Source of the DNA: Bacillota bacterium | Lineage (GTDB): Bacteria > Bacillota > Clostridia > Lachnospirales > Lachnospiraceae | Length of the DNA stretch: 64,000 bases | NCBI GenBank assembly: GCA_023457255.1 | Contig: JAEWMB010000037.1 | Location: 62,001-126,000 of the forward strand | Direction of reading: 5' to 3' | In this document: positions 38,494 through 47,823 of the stretch, in pieces | Position numbering within the stretch: position 1 is the stretch's first letter | Layout of the letters: each line of letters begins with the position of its first letter | Program-made: the position numbers and the translations under genes | The notes under the pieces: generated by a model | Databases searched by the model: none | The model's input: the letters and a program-made list of their open reading frames with translations, nothing else | Told to the model about the DNA's origin: nothing

Positions 38494-38574
38494 ATTCAAC
38501 CAGGAATGTTCAGTATTATTCCTTTGGATTCATTTTTACATCGTAACGCTGCTGTAGCTTGTAATCCATTCTAA

Positions 38575-38622
38575 GGTGAAAGCACCCAACTAAGAATTTA
38601 ATCTTAATTGGGCGCCTTCACT
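38575..38622. terminator. Bidirectional terminator between convergent genes
   Basis: A GC-containing hairpin pairs GTGAAAGCACCCAACTAAGA with TCTTAATTGGGCGCCTTCAC with a few mismatches. It lies between the secreted Ig-like gene (plus) and the amino-acid transporter ATPase gene (minus). Confidence 0.7.
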
Positions 38623-38636
38623 ATTTCAATATAAAA

Positions 38637-39380
38637 CTATAATACTTTCGATAAGAAATCTTTTAACCGTCGGTTCTGTGGATTACCAAAAAATTCAGCC
38701 GGACTATTTTGTTCCTGTACTACACCTTGATCAATAAACATTACACGGTCTGCCACTTCTTTCGCAAATCCCATCTCATGAGTAACAACAACCATGGTCA
38801 TTCCTTCTCTTCCAAGTTTCTTCATAATATCAAGAACTTCACCAACCATCTCAGGATCTAAGGCAGAGGTCGGCTCATCAAAGAGCATAACATCCGGGTC
38901 CATAGCGAGCGCTCTGACAATTGCAATCCTTTGTTTTTGGCCGCCGGAAAGTTGGGATGGATATGCGTCTGCCCGATGAGCCAAACCAACACGTTCCAAA
39001 AGTTCCAATGCCTTCTTCTTTGCTTCTCCTTCACTTTTACCCTGAAGCTTCATTGGTGCAATCATCAGATTTTTTAACACTGTCATATGTGGAAAAAGGT
39101 TAAAATGCTGGAAGACCATTCCCATTCTTTGACGGTGCTTATTAATATCTGTCGCTTTGTCTGTTATGTCTGTTCCTTCAAAATATATCTTACCTTCCGT
39201 CGGAACTTCTAATAAGTTTAAAGATCTTAAAAAAGTCGATTTTCCAGAACCGGACGGTCCAACAACAACTACTACCTCGCCTTTTCTTATCTCTTCGCTG
39301 ATTCCATTTAACGCATGTACTTTATTGTAAACCTTATGAAGGTTCTCTACCTTAATAATCACTTCTGCATCAGTGGTCAC
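38637..39380 (-). CDS. Polar amino-acid ABC transporter ATPase (GlnQ-like)
   Basis: 247 residues. Walker A GPSGSGKST, Q-loop QHFNLFPHMTV, signature LSGGQKQRI, Walker B DVMLFDEPTSALDPE and the His of VVTHEMGFA are all intact. The sequence is of the GlnQ/HisP type that energises uptake of polar amino acids. It overlaps the permease gene by 11 bases and is the third gene of the operon. Confidence 0.95.
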   Translation of the reverse strand: MTTDAEVIIKVENLHKVYNKVHALNGISEEIRKGEVVVVVGPSGSGKSTFLRSLNLLEVPTEGKIYFEGTDITDKATDINKHRQRMGMVFQHFNLFPHMTVLKNLMIAPMKLQGKSEGEAKKKALELLERVGLAHRADAYPSQLSGGQKQRIAIVRALAMDPDVMLFDEPTSALDPEMVGEVLDIMKKLGREGMTMVVVTHEMGFAKEVADRVMFIDQGVVQEQNSPAEFFGNPQNRRLKDFLSKVL

Positions 39381-40107
39381 TGTTTCTCAGCCTCCTCTCC
39401 AGGGAATTGACAAGTTTCGTAAAGATAATAACTAATACCAAATAAATTAATGCAACTGCGATGAGTGGCATAAAAGCATCGTAGGTACGTCCGCGGATGA
39501 TATCTCCGGCCTTCGTTAAATCCTCCAAAGCTATGTAACCACAGATGGAAGTTTCTTTTAATAAAACAATAAATTCATTCCCAAGTGCAGGCAGGATATT
39601 CTTAATTGCCTGAGGTAAAATAATAATCCGCATAGTCTGGGCATAGGTAAATCCCAGACTTCTGCCTGCTTCGAACTGTCCTTCATCTACTGCCATAATA
39701 CCGGAGCGTACAATCTCCGCCACATAAGCACCCGAGTTTAAGCCAAATGCTAAAACAGCTACGAACACCTTATTTATGTTTACAGAACCAAAAATAACGA
39801 AATAAATAATTAATAACTGAACCATAACTGGTGTACCGCGAATTACTGTAATATAGATATTACAAATAAAATTCAATATGCGTAACTTACCGGTTTTGGC
39901 ATAAGTCGAGCGGATTAACGCTATGATAAAACCAAGTAATGCACCTATCAGTACCGCAAAAAAAGTTACTATTAATGTAATAATCAACCCTTTTATCAGG
40001 TACATATAACGATTATCTTCTATAAAATTTAACACAAATCTATCACAAAACTTCTGAAAACTTGCTTCCATTCTCTCAAACATTGTCATCTCAACACTTC
40101 CAAACAA
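39370..40107 (-). CDS. Polar amino-acid ABC transporter permease
   Basis: 245 residues with about five membrane helices and the EAA loop VDEGQFEAGRSLGFTYAQTMRIIILPQA, followed by NEFIVLLKETSICGYIALEDLTKAG, a strong HisM/GlnP-type signature. The start is uncertain: TTG at 40107 has AAGGGGG upstream, and an ATG at 40089 has GGAAG upstream. Confidence 0.93.
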   Translation of the reverse strand: MFGSVEMTMFERMEASFQKFCDRFVLNFIEDNRYMYLIKGLIITLIVTFFAVLIGALLGFIIALIRSTYAKTGKLRILNFICNIYITVIRGTPVMVQLLIIYFVIFGSVNINKVFVAVLAFGLNSGAYVAEIVRSGIMAVDEGQFEAGRSLGFTYAQTMRIIILPQAIKNILPALGNEFIVLLKETSICGYIALEDLTKAGDIIRGRTYDAFMPLIAVALIYLVLVIIFTKLVNSLERRLRNSDH

Positions 40108-40172
40108 ACTGTAACCCCCTTACAAAGTAACTTTTCTTCTCTACCAGTTTCATCTGCCTAAAACCGCACAAA

Positions 40173-40199
40173 GAAACGTTCGCCTTAGCGGACGTTTCC
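40173..40199 (-). terminator. Intercistronic hairpin after the binding-protein gene
   Basis: GAAACG(T)TCGC pairs with GCG(G)ACGTTTC. On the minus strand the stem is followed by a short T-rich stretch. It lies between the binding-protein gene and the permease gene and could set their ratio. Confidence 0.55.
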
Positions 40200-40230
40200 T
40201 TATATGTCAAAAAATTTATATGTTTCCCTT

Positions 40231-41019
40231 CTACTCTTTTACAATAATCACCTGACGTCCGGTATAATAACTTTCTGTAAAATCAATGGACTGTCTGCGC
40301 TCTTCATTATCAGTTAAGCCTGCTACACCAATATCCGCTTTGCCTGAAATTATATTAGCAATGATAGAGTCAAACGCCATATTTTCTACCACAAGTTCCA
40401 TACCTAAAATATCTGCAATTGCTTGTGCCATATCAACATCAAGACCAACTACCGTGCTATTCTCAATGTACTCATATGGAGGGAATTCTGCATTTGTAGC
40501 CATAGTCAAAGTTCCATTCGGACGTTCCACCTCTTTTTTTACATATGGGGCCGTTCCTTCCACATTGCCGATATAGTAATCAATGATTCCCTGTAAAGTT
40601 CCATCCTCTTTGATCTGGCCAAGCGCTGCATTGATTTTATCTTTTAACTCTGTATTATCCTTTGAGATTCCAATAGCATATGCTTCTGTCGTATATTCTT
40701 CGTCAATAATTTTTAAGCCTTTGTTCTGCTCAACAAATACCTTCGCTGGCTGATCATCAATTACTACGGCATCAATTTTACCTTGTATTAATGCTTGCAC
40801 TGCCTCAAACCCCTTATTGTAATGCTCCACAGTTTTAACCCCAAGCTCTTTATCATCGCTAACTAGAATATCTCCTGTAGTACCTGTCTGAACTCCTACA
40901 GTTGTTCCTTTTAAATCTGCAATATTGTTAATCTTCACACTGCTTTTTGTACCACAGCCTGCAAGAGATGCCATCATCACACCTGCCAATACTACGGACA
41001 TAACTTTTTTCATTTTCAT
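40231..41019 (-). CDS. Amino-acid-binding lipoprotein with circularly permuted lobes
   Basis: 262 residues. A lipoprotein signal ends in LAGC with Cys at residue 22. In normal family-3 binding proteins the lobe starting with a TNAEFPPYEY-type motif comes first, then the lobe with DLKGKKVGVQxGTT and VDAVVID. Here the order is reversed: IADLKGTTVGVQTGTTGD at about 33-50, KIDAVVIDDQPAK at 81-93, and INAALGQIKEDGTL at 129-142 come first. TLTMATNAEFPPYEY follows at 170-184, with GLDVDMAQAIADILGM and SGKADIGVAGLT; the protein ends at QVIIVKE, the normal hinge. Both lobes are complete, so this is a permutation rather than a truncation. The gene has GAGGAGG upstream and heads a complete transporter operon. 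Confidence 0.9.
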   Translation of the reverse strand: MKMKKVMSVVLAGVMMASLAGCGTKSSVKINNIADLKGTTVGVQTGTTGDILVSDDKELGVKTVEHYNKGFEAVQALIQGKIDAVVIDDQPAKVFVEQNKGLKIIDEEYTTEAYAIGISKDNTELKDKINAALGQIKEDGTLQGIIDYYIGNVEGTAPYVKKEVERPNGTLTMATNAEFPPYEYIENSTVVGLDVDMAQAIADILGMELVVENMAFDSIIANIISGKADIGVAGLTDNEERRQSIDFTESYYTGRQVIIVKE

Positions 41020-41422
41020 AATAATTCCTCCTCTAAACTATAATGGGAAAGATTATTCTATGACAATCTCTCTTTCCCTTATGTATCCCTCGTTTATCTT
41101 GTTTTGTAATACGAATTATAACACCTCTATTATAAAAATGCAACAATTATTTATAAATATTAGTTATATGAATTTTTATTTTCTAAATATTCACTTCATA
41201 TTTTATACTTACATTACAGCATTTCTCTGTATTCTGTTGATTTATCTTAGTTCTTCAGATTATTTGATGTGTTATATTTATTCATATTTAATTACTTTTT
41301 ATACATTAAATAGAAACGATTATACTGTATAATTTATTCTTTAGAAAAACCGACTGCTTTCTTTTTATTCATCACATATTCGACTTTACCGCATAAATTA
41401 ATATAGAAAGGAGTTGGAAATT
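41020..41422. other. AT-rich divergent intergenic region
   Basis: About 400 very AT-rich bases between the binding-protein gene (minus) and the Cys-rich gene (plus). No gene is supported. The only site I flag is the 13-bp motif at 41368-41380. Confidence 0.6.
41368..41380 (+). promoter_or_regulatory. Shared 13-bp motif, copy 1
   Basis: TTCATCACATATT lies 43-55 bases before the ATG of the Cys-rich protein. An identical copy stands at 41817-41829 at nearly the same distance before the next small gene. The shared position suggests a common promoter element or operator. Confidence 0.45.
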
Positions 41423-41695
41423 ATGTCTTGTTGTTGTTTATTAGGTATAGGGTTATGCTGCTGCAGAGGATGCGGTGGCCGGAATCGTGATAGAGGCAGA
41501 AATCGTGACAGAGATAGAGATTTGGATTGCTGCGGATGCTTCTGCAACAATAGAGGCCGTTGTTGTGGCATGGGTCCTTTTTCCAGAAGGGAAGAATTTT
41601 GTAATGGCATTGTCTCCGATGGATTTAATGGTTCTTGCGGATTTACCGGATTTAAATGTCCAAACGGTACCGGAAATTGCTTTTCGTCATTCTAG
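41423..41695 (+). CDS. Small Cys-rich protein
   Basis: 90 residues with AAGGAG about 10 bases before the ATG. It has 17 Cys, many in CC and CCC clusters, separated by an Arg/Asp/Asn repeat-like stretch (RNRDRGRNRDRDRD) and a Gly/Phe-rich C-terminus. No signal peptide is clear. Such small Cys-rich proteins are common in spore coats and metal binding; neither is shown here. No family recognised. A longer start at a TTG at 41414 is possible. Confidence 0.7.
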   Translation: MSCCCLLGIGLCCCRGCGGRNRDRGRNRDRDRDLDCCGCFCNNRGRCCGMGPFSRREEFCNGIVSDGFNGSCGFTGFKCPNGTGNCFSSF

Positions 41696-41816
41696 TAATA
41701 TTATTTATAAAAAGGGAGACTTTGCGTAATAATGCTGCAAATCTCCTTTTTACTTTAATACTTCTATTTATTTCATAAAATATTTAAATTAATATTTCTT
41801 GATTAATATGATTACT

Positions 41817-41829
41817 TTCATCACATATT
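41817..41829 (+). promoter_or_regulatory. Shared 13-bp motif, copy 2
   Basis: Identical to 41368-41380 and placed 45-57 bases before the ATG of the 64-residue protein. Confidence 0.45.
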
Positions 41830-41873
41830 ATTTATAAACCTACAGATAATAATCAGGAAAGGAAGAGAGAAAC

Positions 41874-42068
41874 ATGGACTTACTAAGTAATCAAGAAATA
41901 CCAATTGGATTTAGTATGGCACTTGCCAAGGACACCAATGCTATGAATGCATTTTCTTCCATGCCGAAGGAGCAGCGCAAACAAGTAGTGGAACAATCCA
42001 GAAGTATCCATTCCAAAGAGGAAATGGAACAATTCGTTAGCAGTTTTAATCAAAACCGTACCTATTAA
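41874..42068 (+). CDS. Conserved small protein of unknown function
   Basis: 64 residues with GGAAGAG upstream. The sequence is soluble and helical (SMALAKDTNAMNAFSSMPKEQRKQVVEQSRSIHSKEEMEQFVSSF). I recall similar short proteins in Lachnospiraceae but no named function. It is followed by a second small gene 46 bases downstream and probably co-transcribed with it. Confidence 0.75.
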   Translation: MDLLSNQEIPIGFSMALAKDTNAMNAFSSMPKEQRKQVVEQSRSIHSKEEMEQFVSSFNQNRTY

Positions 42069-42114
42069 TTAGAATAATTAAAAATAATAACGAGAGAAAT
42101 GTGAGGTGTTGAGA

Positions 42115-42273
42115 ATGACTTATGTCGCTCCGGCATTAATGGGAAAGTTCGAATCATTATCCGAAGGTCTTAGAAATATGATTTTAGAGCGAAACACCCA
42201 AATCAATACAATGCAAGATTTTATTAAAGTTTTGGAAGATATCGTTAATGATGCGGAACAAGAAAATAATTAA
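42115..42273 (+). CDS. Small protein of unknown function (52 residues)
   Basis: Starts MTYVAPALMGKFESLSEG and ends in NDAEQENN. A GAGGTG site lies 8 bases upstream. A single amphipathic helix pattern; no membrane segment. It directly follows the 64-residue gene and ends just before a strong hairpin, which supports it as a real gene. Confidence 0.7.
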   Translation: MTYVAPALMGKFESLSEGLRNMILERNTQINTMQDFIKVLEDIVNDAEQENN

Positions 42274-42286
42274 GAATTACTTCATT

Positions 42287-42316
42287 GGATTGTAAGGATG
42301 AGGATCCTTTCAATCC
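42287..42316. terminator. Hairpin between convergent transcription units
   Basis: GGATTG(T)AAGGAT and ATCCTT(T)CAATCC form a near-perfect stem with a GAGG loop. It follows the 52-residue gene and faces the end of the large secreted-protein gene, so it could stop transcripts from both sides. A T-run is weak. Confidence 0.6.
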
Positions 42317-42386
42317 TACATATCGTAATAAACACTTTGATTTAGTAAGTCTACCGTACACTTTCTAATTTACGTTTTCTTCTCCT

Positions 42387-45300
42387 TTAATAAAGTCCGC
42401 CGACAGTCGAATCATCCATACTTGTTTTCTCTGTATCTATCATAATTACATCTCCCGAAGCAAACGAAAATGTCCTTCCAAAATAGTCCTTTTTAGTAGT
42501 ATTCATTCCTTCCATCCGGAACATATTACAGTGCCTGTAATTCTCTTCATTTTCTGCATTGTCATAAGTAAGAAAAATATTATTCTTCTCATCATACACC
42601 TTAATATCAAACCGGATAATTATAAAACCATTTGACAGCCACAGGTTATCCGCTCTTGCTATCCCATATTTTTTAGCATAAGCTTGTATATCCGTTCCCT
42701 TTTTTACTGCTTTTATATCAGAAGGTAAGGAATAATTAAAATAATATGACTGTTTGTACCTGGTTAGCTCCTGTACTGAATAGCCAAGTGCGAAAAGCTC
42801 CTCCGCTAATTTTCCCTGACAGAGTTTAGCCGCATAACTTTGATTTGAAAATGTCTTAAATGCCGGACTCGAAACTATCCTCCCATAACTAAACATTTCT
42901 TTTTTCTGTGCCGCCCATACTTTATATGAGATATTTCGGATTGTGGCAGTATCTTTTAATTCCCTATCCGGGATACCTAGAGATACATCACCGGTTTGTG
43001 CAAATTTCGAATTTTCCAAGTCTATCTTACTGCCTACTTTGATATAGCGGCTTTTCTTTCCATCTACGATATCCGAATAATACAAGTCCGCTTCCAGATG
43101 GTTTAATCCATTTTTATCAACATAATAAAATGTTGGTGTTATCCTAATTTTTGATTCATCCATAGCTGTGACATTTCCCACGGTGTCAAGAGTGAATCTC
43201 CATGTATATCCAGCCTTTAACATACCTTTATTAAGATACTTTGGATGGGATCCGTCCACTAAAGGTAAAGTAAACTGCTGCTCCCTGCCTGTTGGAATAC
43301 CAAATTGATTTCTAGTACCAATGGTGTAATAGTATAACTTATCCTTATGATATCCCTCGCCTAGTTTTGTTCCATCTACTCTTTGGAGGGTTTTCTTTAT
43401 CCCCTCGATAACCTTCGTTACGACGGTATCTAATATCTTTAACCGCAAGGAACTCTCGGAACGAAATATTTCCCGCCATAGGTTATTTTGCTGTATATCA
43501 TATAAGGTTAAGCCATAAACTTTTCCGGATACCTCCACTTGTTTTGTATCAGCAGCAACATAGTTATCTCTTAACGTATTTGCATTTGCTTGTACACCGG
43601 AGAGCATCTCTTCTCCATTTACGGCAATTGACCGAAATTCAACCGTATAGATTCCACACTCTATGTATATTGGTAAATAAAACCGCTGTGTTGAATACAA
43701 ACCAACTGTATACCAGGTATTCTGATGAAGTAAGGTATCATTTGATATTTCGCGGTCATTCCCTACATCAATAAGCACATCAAAAGGAAAACGAACCTCA
43801 TTTCTAAGAATTCCTTTCGAATTTCGTGCTATGTAATAAGCATTTCCTAATGTATTGCTGACATAATCTCTAATATAATAACCCGGATATGGTATATGCG
43901 AACCAAGATTACTTATGGAAACCGAAAAATCAGAGCTGTCTCCCTCCTCATCCAATACAAGCGGAATACAGTTTGGGTTTGGAGAAGAAAGTTGAATAAA
44001 AGGAGTATTATCTTGTATCAAGGTCCCTTGACAATACACAGGAGTATGGATTGTTATACTGTTGATATTATTGATAGGATATGCTTCCTCAGATAATTTC
44101 GCAGATTGAAAAGCCGCAATCTTTTCATATTGAATGCTACCACTGGATAAATAGGTCGAGTTTGCTAATGCGGCCGGAATTGTTAGATTGGATTGATATA
44201 GGAGATTATATGGAGTTAATTCTGGTTTTCGAATAGCAGAATATACTGCTTCTTCTGTTTCCTTTAATTTATACTGGCCATTCATTACCGTACGATTATC
44301 AAATTGAAAAACATCATTTCTAACCTGTATCTCCGGAATCAAAGCATCAACTTCGGTTGTAAAATCAGACATTGGAATAGAAGGTTTAATTCCTCCAAGG
44401 TCAATCGTCTCCTCAGGTAAGTCCACTCCTGATTTTATCATTGACGGTATGATAATATGCTGATCAATATCTCCAAACGTTTGATAGGATATGGACGGAA
44501 CCGAGTAACCAAATGGGGAAAGCGTAGTATTTCCATGCGGCAGAGCACGGTTTACCATATTTGCCTGAGTTATTTTAAAATAGTCAAAACTTACTAATTC
44601 CGTGTATTTTACTTGTCTAGTGATGGTTACAACCTGCTTTACTTCTTTTGTTTCCGTATGGTCTTTCTTAATAATCTCAGTCTTACCCTCCGGGTCATCT
44701 TTGATTGGTTTTTCTTCTTCCGTATACCATTGAAGTTTGTATTTTTTTCTTGCCTCCACCTGAAATTCTTTGTTCACCATGTTTCTTTGAAAGGAAGCTT
44801 TGATGAGATACTCCGGTGCTCTTACGGACGCATATAAATTTTCTGTGGTCGGTATTCCCTGTTCCACTAAAAATTTTTCTGTACCATAGTAATCCGCCCT
44901 AATTTGCCCATTTGTAGAGGAAGCATCGAAATAGTCAATGGTGGTACTATCCGAATGATCCGGGATGACCGATGGCGTGATGACATCTTTTCCTTTATAA
45001 TAAAGAGAAATTACAACTTCGCTTCCTTTCATAAGGTTTGGTATCGTTACTTTTGTTTCCCCGCTTGTTCCATCCAAGGCAGCCATAGCCCCATCTTCCC
45101 CATAATAAGTATAAGTCCATTTATTTTTATAAGTATAGGTATTACCTTGATAAAGATAACTAGGTTTTGCATATTTTGTAAAAGAAAATAAGGTATTCGG
45201 TTTTATCGTTCCGGCGCTATCCGTCCCCATCAAAGTTTTGACTCCACTCTCGCTTTCATGAAAATATTTAACCTTTACACCACTCTCTTCTCCCGCTTTG

Positions 45301-46331
45301 ATATATCCAAGCATTAACACTGCCTGACCTGTACCGCTATTCTTCTGCGAAATCTGATTTTCCGTAACTTTTACAACCTCTGACTTCTCTGGTGCGTTCC
45401 CATAACTATAAAACGCCTTACCCAAAAACTTATACTGCTGCCCTAAACAATCTGTTATAAGAGAAGGTGTTTCGTAGATGAGTGTTTCTTCATCACGAAC
45501 CGGTTGATTTTGGGTACTGTCCGGAAGCTTGTAATCTATGGAATATTCTCCGGATAGAACATCATTTAGGGTAAATCTTTTTGTTTGATTTTCGGTCATA
45601 TCAATGAGCATAATAGAATAGGTGCCTGATGGCATCATTTTTTGGGTTATCTTTAAGGGAATATCATAGTAGGCAGGAAGATACTTTTCTTTTGTTTCTG
45701 CTGACCATTCGACCGCATTGATAATATCCGTTTTATTAGCATAGGGACCTTTCATCATTGTATTGCCGTCATAAACTGCAAACTCATGGCTATAATAGAG
45801 CATTAACCCACCTGAATTTAATTTAGAGTTTACTATCTTTTCTGCTTGCTCCAGGGTTTTACCTTTTTGAATTTCCTCAGCTATGTGCATTTGTATTGCT
45901 GATTTAGATATCAACTCAAAAGGAAGGGTATATGTTGTATAAATCATATCACCATGTGGTACATCATCCACTGTAAGATGCTTTACGTAAATCCGTTCAT
46001 TAGTTTCACCTATATTATACTTAGTAACATTGCCATTCGTTTTTTTTATTGTGAAGTTATACCCTTCTGTTACATAATGAATAGAAGAACCACTTTTTTT
46101 ATGTTTTCCTATCATAGCCATTATTCCTGTTTTTTTAGCATCCTCTAAGTATATAGTATATAATTCATCTTCAATGGCAGCATTTTTTATTACTTGTACC
46201 ATGTAGTCTTCTCTATATTCGGCATATGATTCGGCTCCTGTCTCTTCAGCCCTAGTTGTTAATGAGAACCTAAAAGAAGCTAATAAACAGACAATCAAAG
46301 CACAGAATACTACCTTATTATGTTTTATCAT
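42387..46331 (-). CDS. Large secreted protein, putative surface adhesin of the pilus locus
   Basis: About 1315 residues from the ATG four bases past the stop of the previous gene; the longer frame (to 46361) overlaps it. A signal peptide is visible (FCALIVCLLASFRFSLTTRAEE). The mature protein is long, beta-rich and Tyr/Thr-rich, with many short strands and repeated hydrophilic segments; no LPXTG motif, C-terminal helix or SLH repeat is visible. I recognise no family. It is the last gene of the pilus-like block on the minus strand, and a structural or adhesive surface role is inference from this position and its size. Confidence 0.75.
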   Translation of the reverse strand: MIKHNKVVFCALIVCLLASFRFSLTTRAEETGAESYAEYREDYMVQVIKNAAIEDELYTIYLEDAKKTGIMAMIGKHKKSGSSIHYVTEGYNFTIKKTNGNVTKYNIGETNERIYVKHLTVDDVPHGDMIYTTYTLPFELISKSAIQMHIAEEIQKGKTLEQAEKIVNSKLNSGGLMLYYSHEFAVYDGNTMMKGPYANKTDIINAVEWSAETKEKYLPAYYDIPLKITQKMMPSGTYSIMLIDMTENQTKRFTLNDVLSGEYSIDYKLPDSTQNQPVRDEETLIYETPSLITDCLGQQYKFLGKAFYSYGNAPEKSEVVKVTENQISQKNSGTGQAVLMLGYIKAGEESGVKVKYFHESESGVKTLMGTDSAGTIKPNTLFSFTKYAKPSYLYQGNTYTYKNKWTYTYYGEDGAMAALDGTSGETKVTIPNLMKGSEVVISLYYKGKDVITPSVIPDHSDSTTIDYFDASSTNGQIRADYYGTEKFLVEQGIPTTENLYASVRAPEYLIKASFQRNMVNKEFQVEARKKYKLQWYTEEEKPIKDDPEGKTEIIKKDHTETKEVKQVVTITRQVKYTELVSFDYFKITQANMVNRALPHGNTTLSPFGYSVPSISYQTFGDIDQHIIIPSMIKSGVDLPEETIDLGGIKPSIPMSDFTTEVDALIPEIQVRNDVFQFDNRTVMNGQYKLKETEEAVYSAIRKPELTPYNLLYQSNLTIPAALANSTYLSSGSIQYEKIAAFQSAKLSEEAYPINNINSITIHTPVYCQGTLIQDNTPFIQLSSPNPNCIPLVLDEEGDSSDFSVSISNLGSHIPYPGYYIRDYVSNTLGNAYYIARNSKGILRNEVRFPFDVLIDVGNDREISNDTLLHQNTWYTVGLYSTQRFYLPIYIECGIYTVEFRSIAVNGEEMLSGVQANANTLRDNYVAADTKQVEVSGKVYGLTLYDIQQNNLWREIFRSESSLRLKILDTVVTKVIEGIKKTLQRVDGTKLGEGYHKDKLYYYTIGTRNQFGIPTGREQQFTLPLVDGSHPKYLNKGMLKAGYTWRFTLDTVGNVTAMDESKIRITPTFYYVDKNGLNHLEADLYYSDIVDGKKSRYIKVGSKIDLENSKFAQTGDVSLGIPDRELKDTATIRNISYKVWAAQKKEMFSYGRIVSSPAFKTFSNQSYAAKLCQGKLAEELFALGYSVQELTRYKQSYYFNYSLPSDIKAVKKGTDIQAYAKKYGIARADNLWLSNGFIIIRFDIKVYDEKNNIFLTYDNAENEENYRHCNMFRMEGMNTTKKDYFGRTFSFASGDVIMIDTEKTSMDDSTVGGLY

Positions 46332-46335
46332 AAAA

Positions 46336-47655
46336 TCACCACTCCACGGCATTGACATCATGAAAATAGTCGCTAAAAATTGCTCTGTTTATTGTTCCAT
46401 TATCCCTTAACATAATATCATAATATCCATCTCTCCATTCACCTAAATTCATATTACTGTATGTCGAATAACTCTCAAAAGTAAATGCTAATGGTGATAA
46501 TGCTACCTGTTCACTACTAGCAGAAGAATTTATTCTATAATGTACATAAACTCTTAGATATGTACCATATAAATCCTGATAAATGCATGACTTATCAAAT
46601 GCTATCTGGTCACATTCAATTATGGTCTTATTCTTTTTAGCCTCTGCTATGTAATTATTTACATAATTATTGATATAAACACTATCATTAAATGGAGTAC
46701 CTGTTGTAACCACCTCATACCACTTTTTATTATTTTCAAGATTTTTATAATCTACATTAAACACATTCCATAAGTACTCCCTAACATTATTTTCCCACGA
46801 ATTCCAATTCATTTCTATTAAGCCAGCTAAATTAGTTTTAGTACCATCAGACAATGTACAGATTAAGTTATCTTTATGGAATTCCTTAATGGTAGCAGGA
46901 TAAGCAAAATCTTGTCCATCCTTATAAACTCCCATAGAATATTTTGAAACATAAAAAGCCTTTCCATCCTTATATTTCGTCTCACATTTTTTCATAAACT
47001 GAAACTCCCAATCATAAAACGCATTCGGAAAACTTGCTAACACATAAGGATAGAACTTAGCAAACTTCGGTAAGTTTGTTGTTCTAATTAATTGTCCATC
47101 GTCAGTTATTTTACTTCTCTTACTTTCATCTTTTAACATTTTAATAAAGTTTAATGCAGTGGCTTTTGATATTTTTTGCGTCGGCTTGAAAGTTCTGCTT
47201 GTAGTATAACTACCGTCAGAAGAGCCCTTGATGTAGCCATAGGCATAAGCTTTTGCAAATGATATACGTCGATTCTCCGAGAGCTTATGAACATCAGTAA
47301 TACGCTTTTTAAGAATCGTATGAATTAATTCTTCACTTATCGTATTTCCATATAACGATTCGTGAACATTTACTAATATAACTGCTGCATCTGACTTAGA
47401 GACATTTCTTTGATAATCGGAAAATGTATTTTGGGTAATTATACCCTTCTCAACCGCAGCGTTGATATATGCTTGATTTGTAGTTCCTTTCGCTGTAATA
47501 CCAATCTCTTGGCAAATTAATTTAATAAAATACCCTCTTGATATACCATTAGTACTTGCTTGAACTACTGTAGTTTTTCCAAAAACTAATACAACTAGGA
47601 ATACCATACACATGCACAATAATGCAATTCTACGTCCTTTTTTTCCAATCTTCAT
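46336..47655 (-). CDS. Secreted protein with SLH-like N-terminal region
   Basis: 439 residues. A signal peptide (LLCMCMVFLVVLVFGKTTVVQAS) is followed by a region with degenerate S-layer homology repeats at about 38-185: ISRGYFIKLICQEIG..AAVEKGII, VSKSDAAVILVNV, and YAYGYIKGSSDGSY..FKPTQKISKATALNFI. SLH repeats bind cell-wall secondary polymers. The C-terminal 250 residues have no recognised fold. Its gene sits directly before the large secreted protein and follows the pilin-like genes, so it may attach the machinery or its product to the wall (inference). Confidence 0.75.
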   Translation of the reverse strand: MKIGKKGRRIALLCMCMVFLVVLVFGKTTVVQASTNGISRGYFIKLICQEIGITAKGTTNQAYINAAVEKGIITQNTFSDYQRNVSKSDAAVILVNVHESLYGNTISEELIHTILKKRITDVHKLSENRRISFAKAYAYGYIKGSSDGSYTTSRTFKPTQKISKATALNFIKMLKDESKRSKITDDGQLIRTTNLPKFAKFYPYVLASFPNAFYDWEFQFMKKCETKYKDGKAFYVSKYSMGVYKDGQDFAYPATIKEFHKDNLICTLSDGTKTNLAGLIEMNWNSWENNVREYLWNVFNVDYKNLENNKKWYEVVTTGTPFNDSVYINNYVNNYIAEAKKNKTIIECDQIAFDKSCIYQDLYGTYLRVYVHYRINSSASSEQVALSPLAFTFESYSTYSNMNLGEWRDGYYDIMLRDNGTINRAIFSDYFHDVNAVEW

Positions 47656-47823
47656 ATTTTATTCTCCCTTTTTCATATCCCCTTGATATGATAATCCAAA
47701 TTTTGTGGTAATCATTTTACGATAACCATTAATATACAAATAATTCCACTTTATTATTACATAATTTGTAATTCGCGTCAATCCATATACTTCCAATAAG
47801 TACTAAGCTTAGACAGGTTTATA

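Noticed and set aside
41475..41729. 84-residue frame overlapping the Cys-rich gene
   Set aside because: It lacks a ribosome-binding site; the Cys-rich frame has AAGGAG at the right distance.
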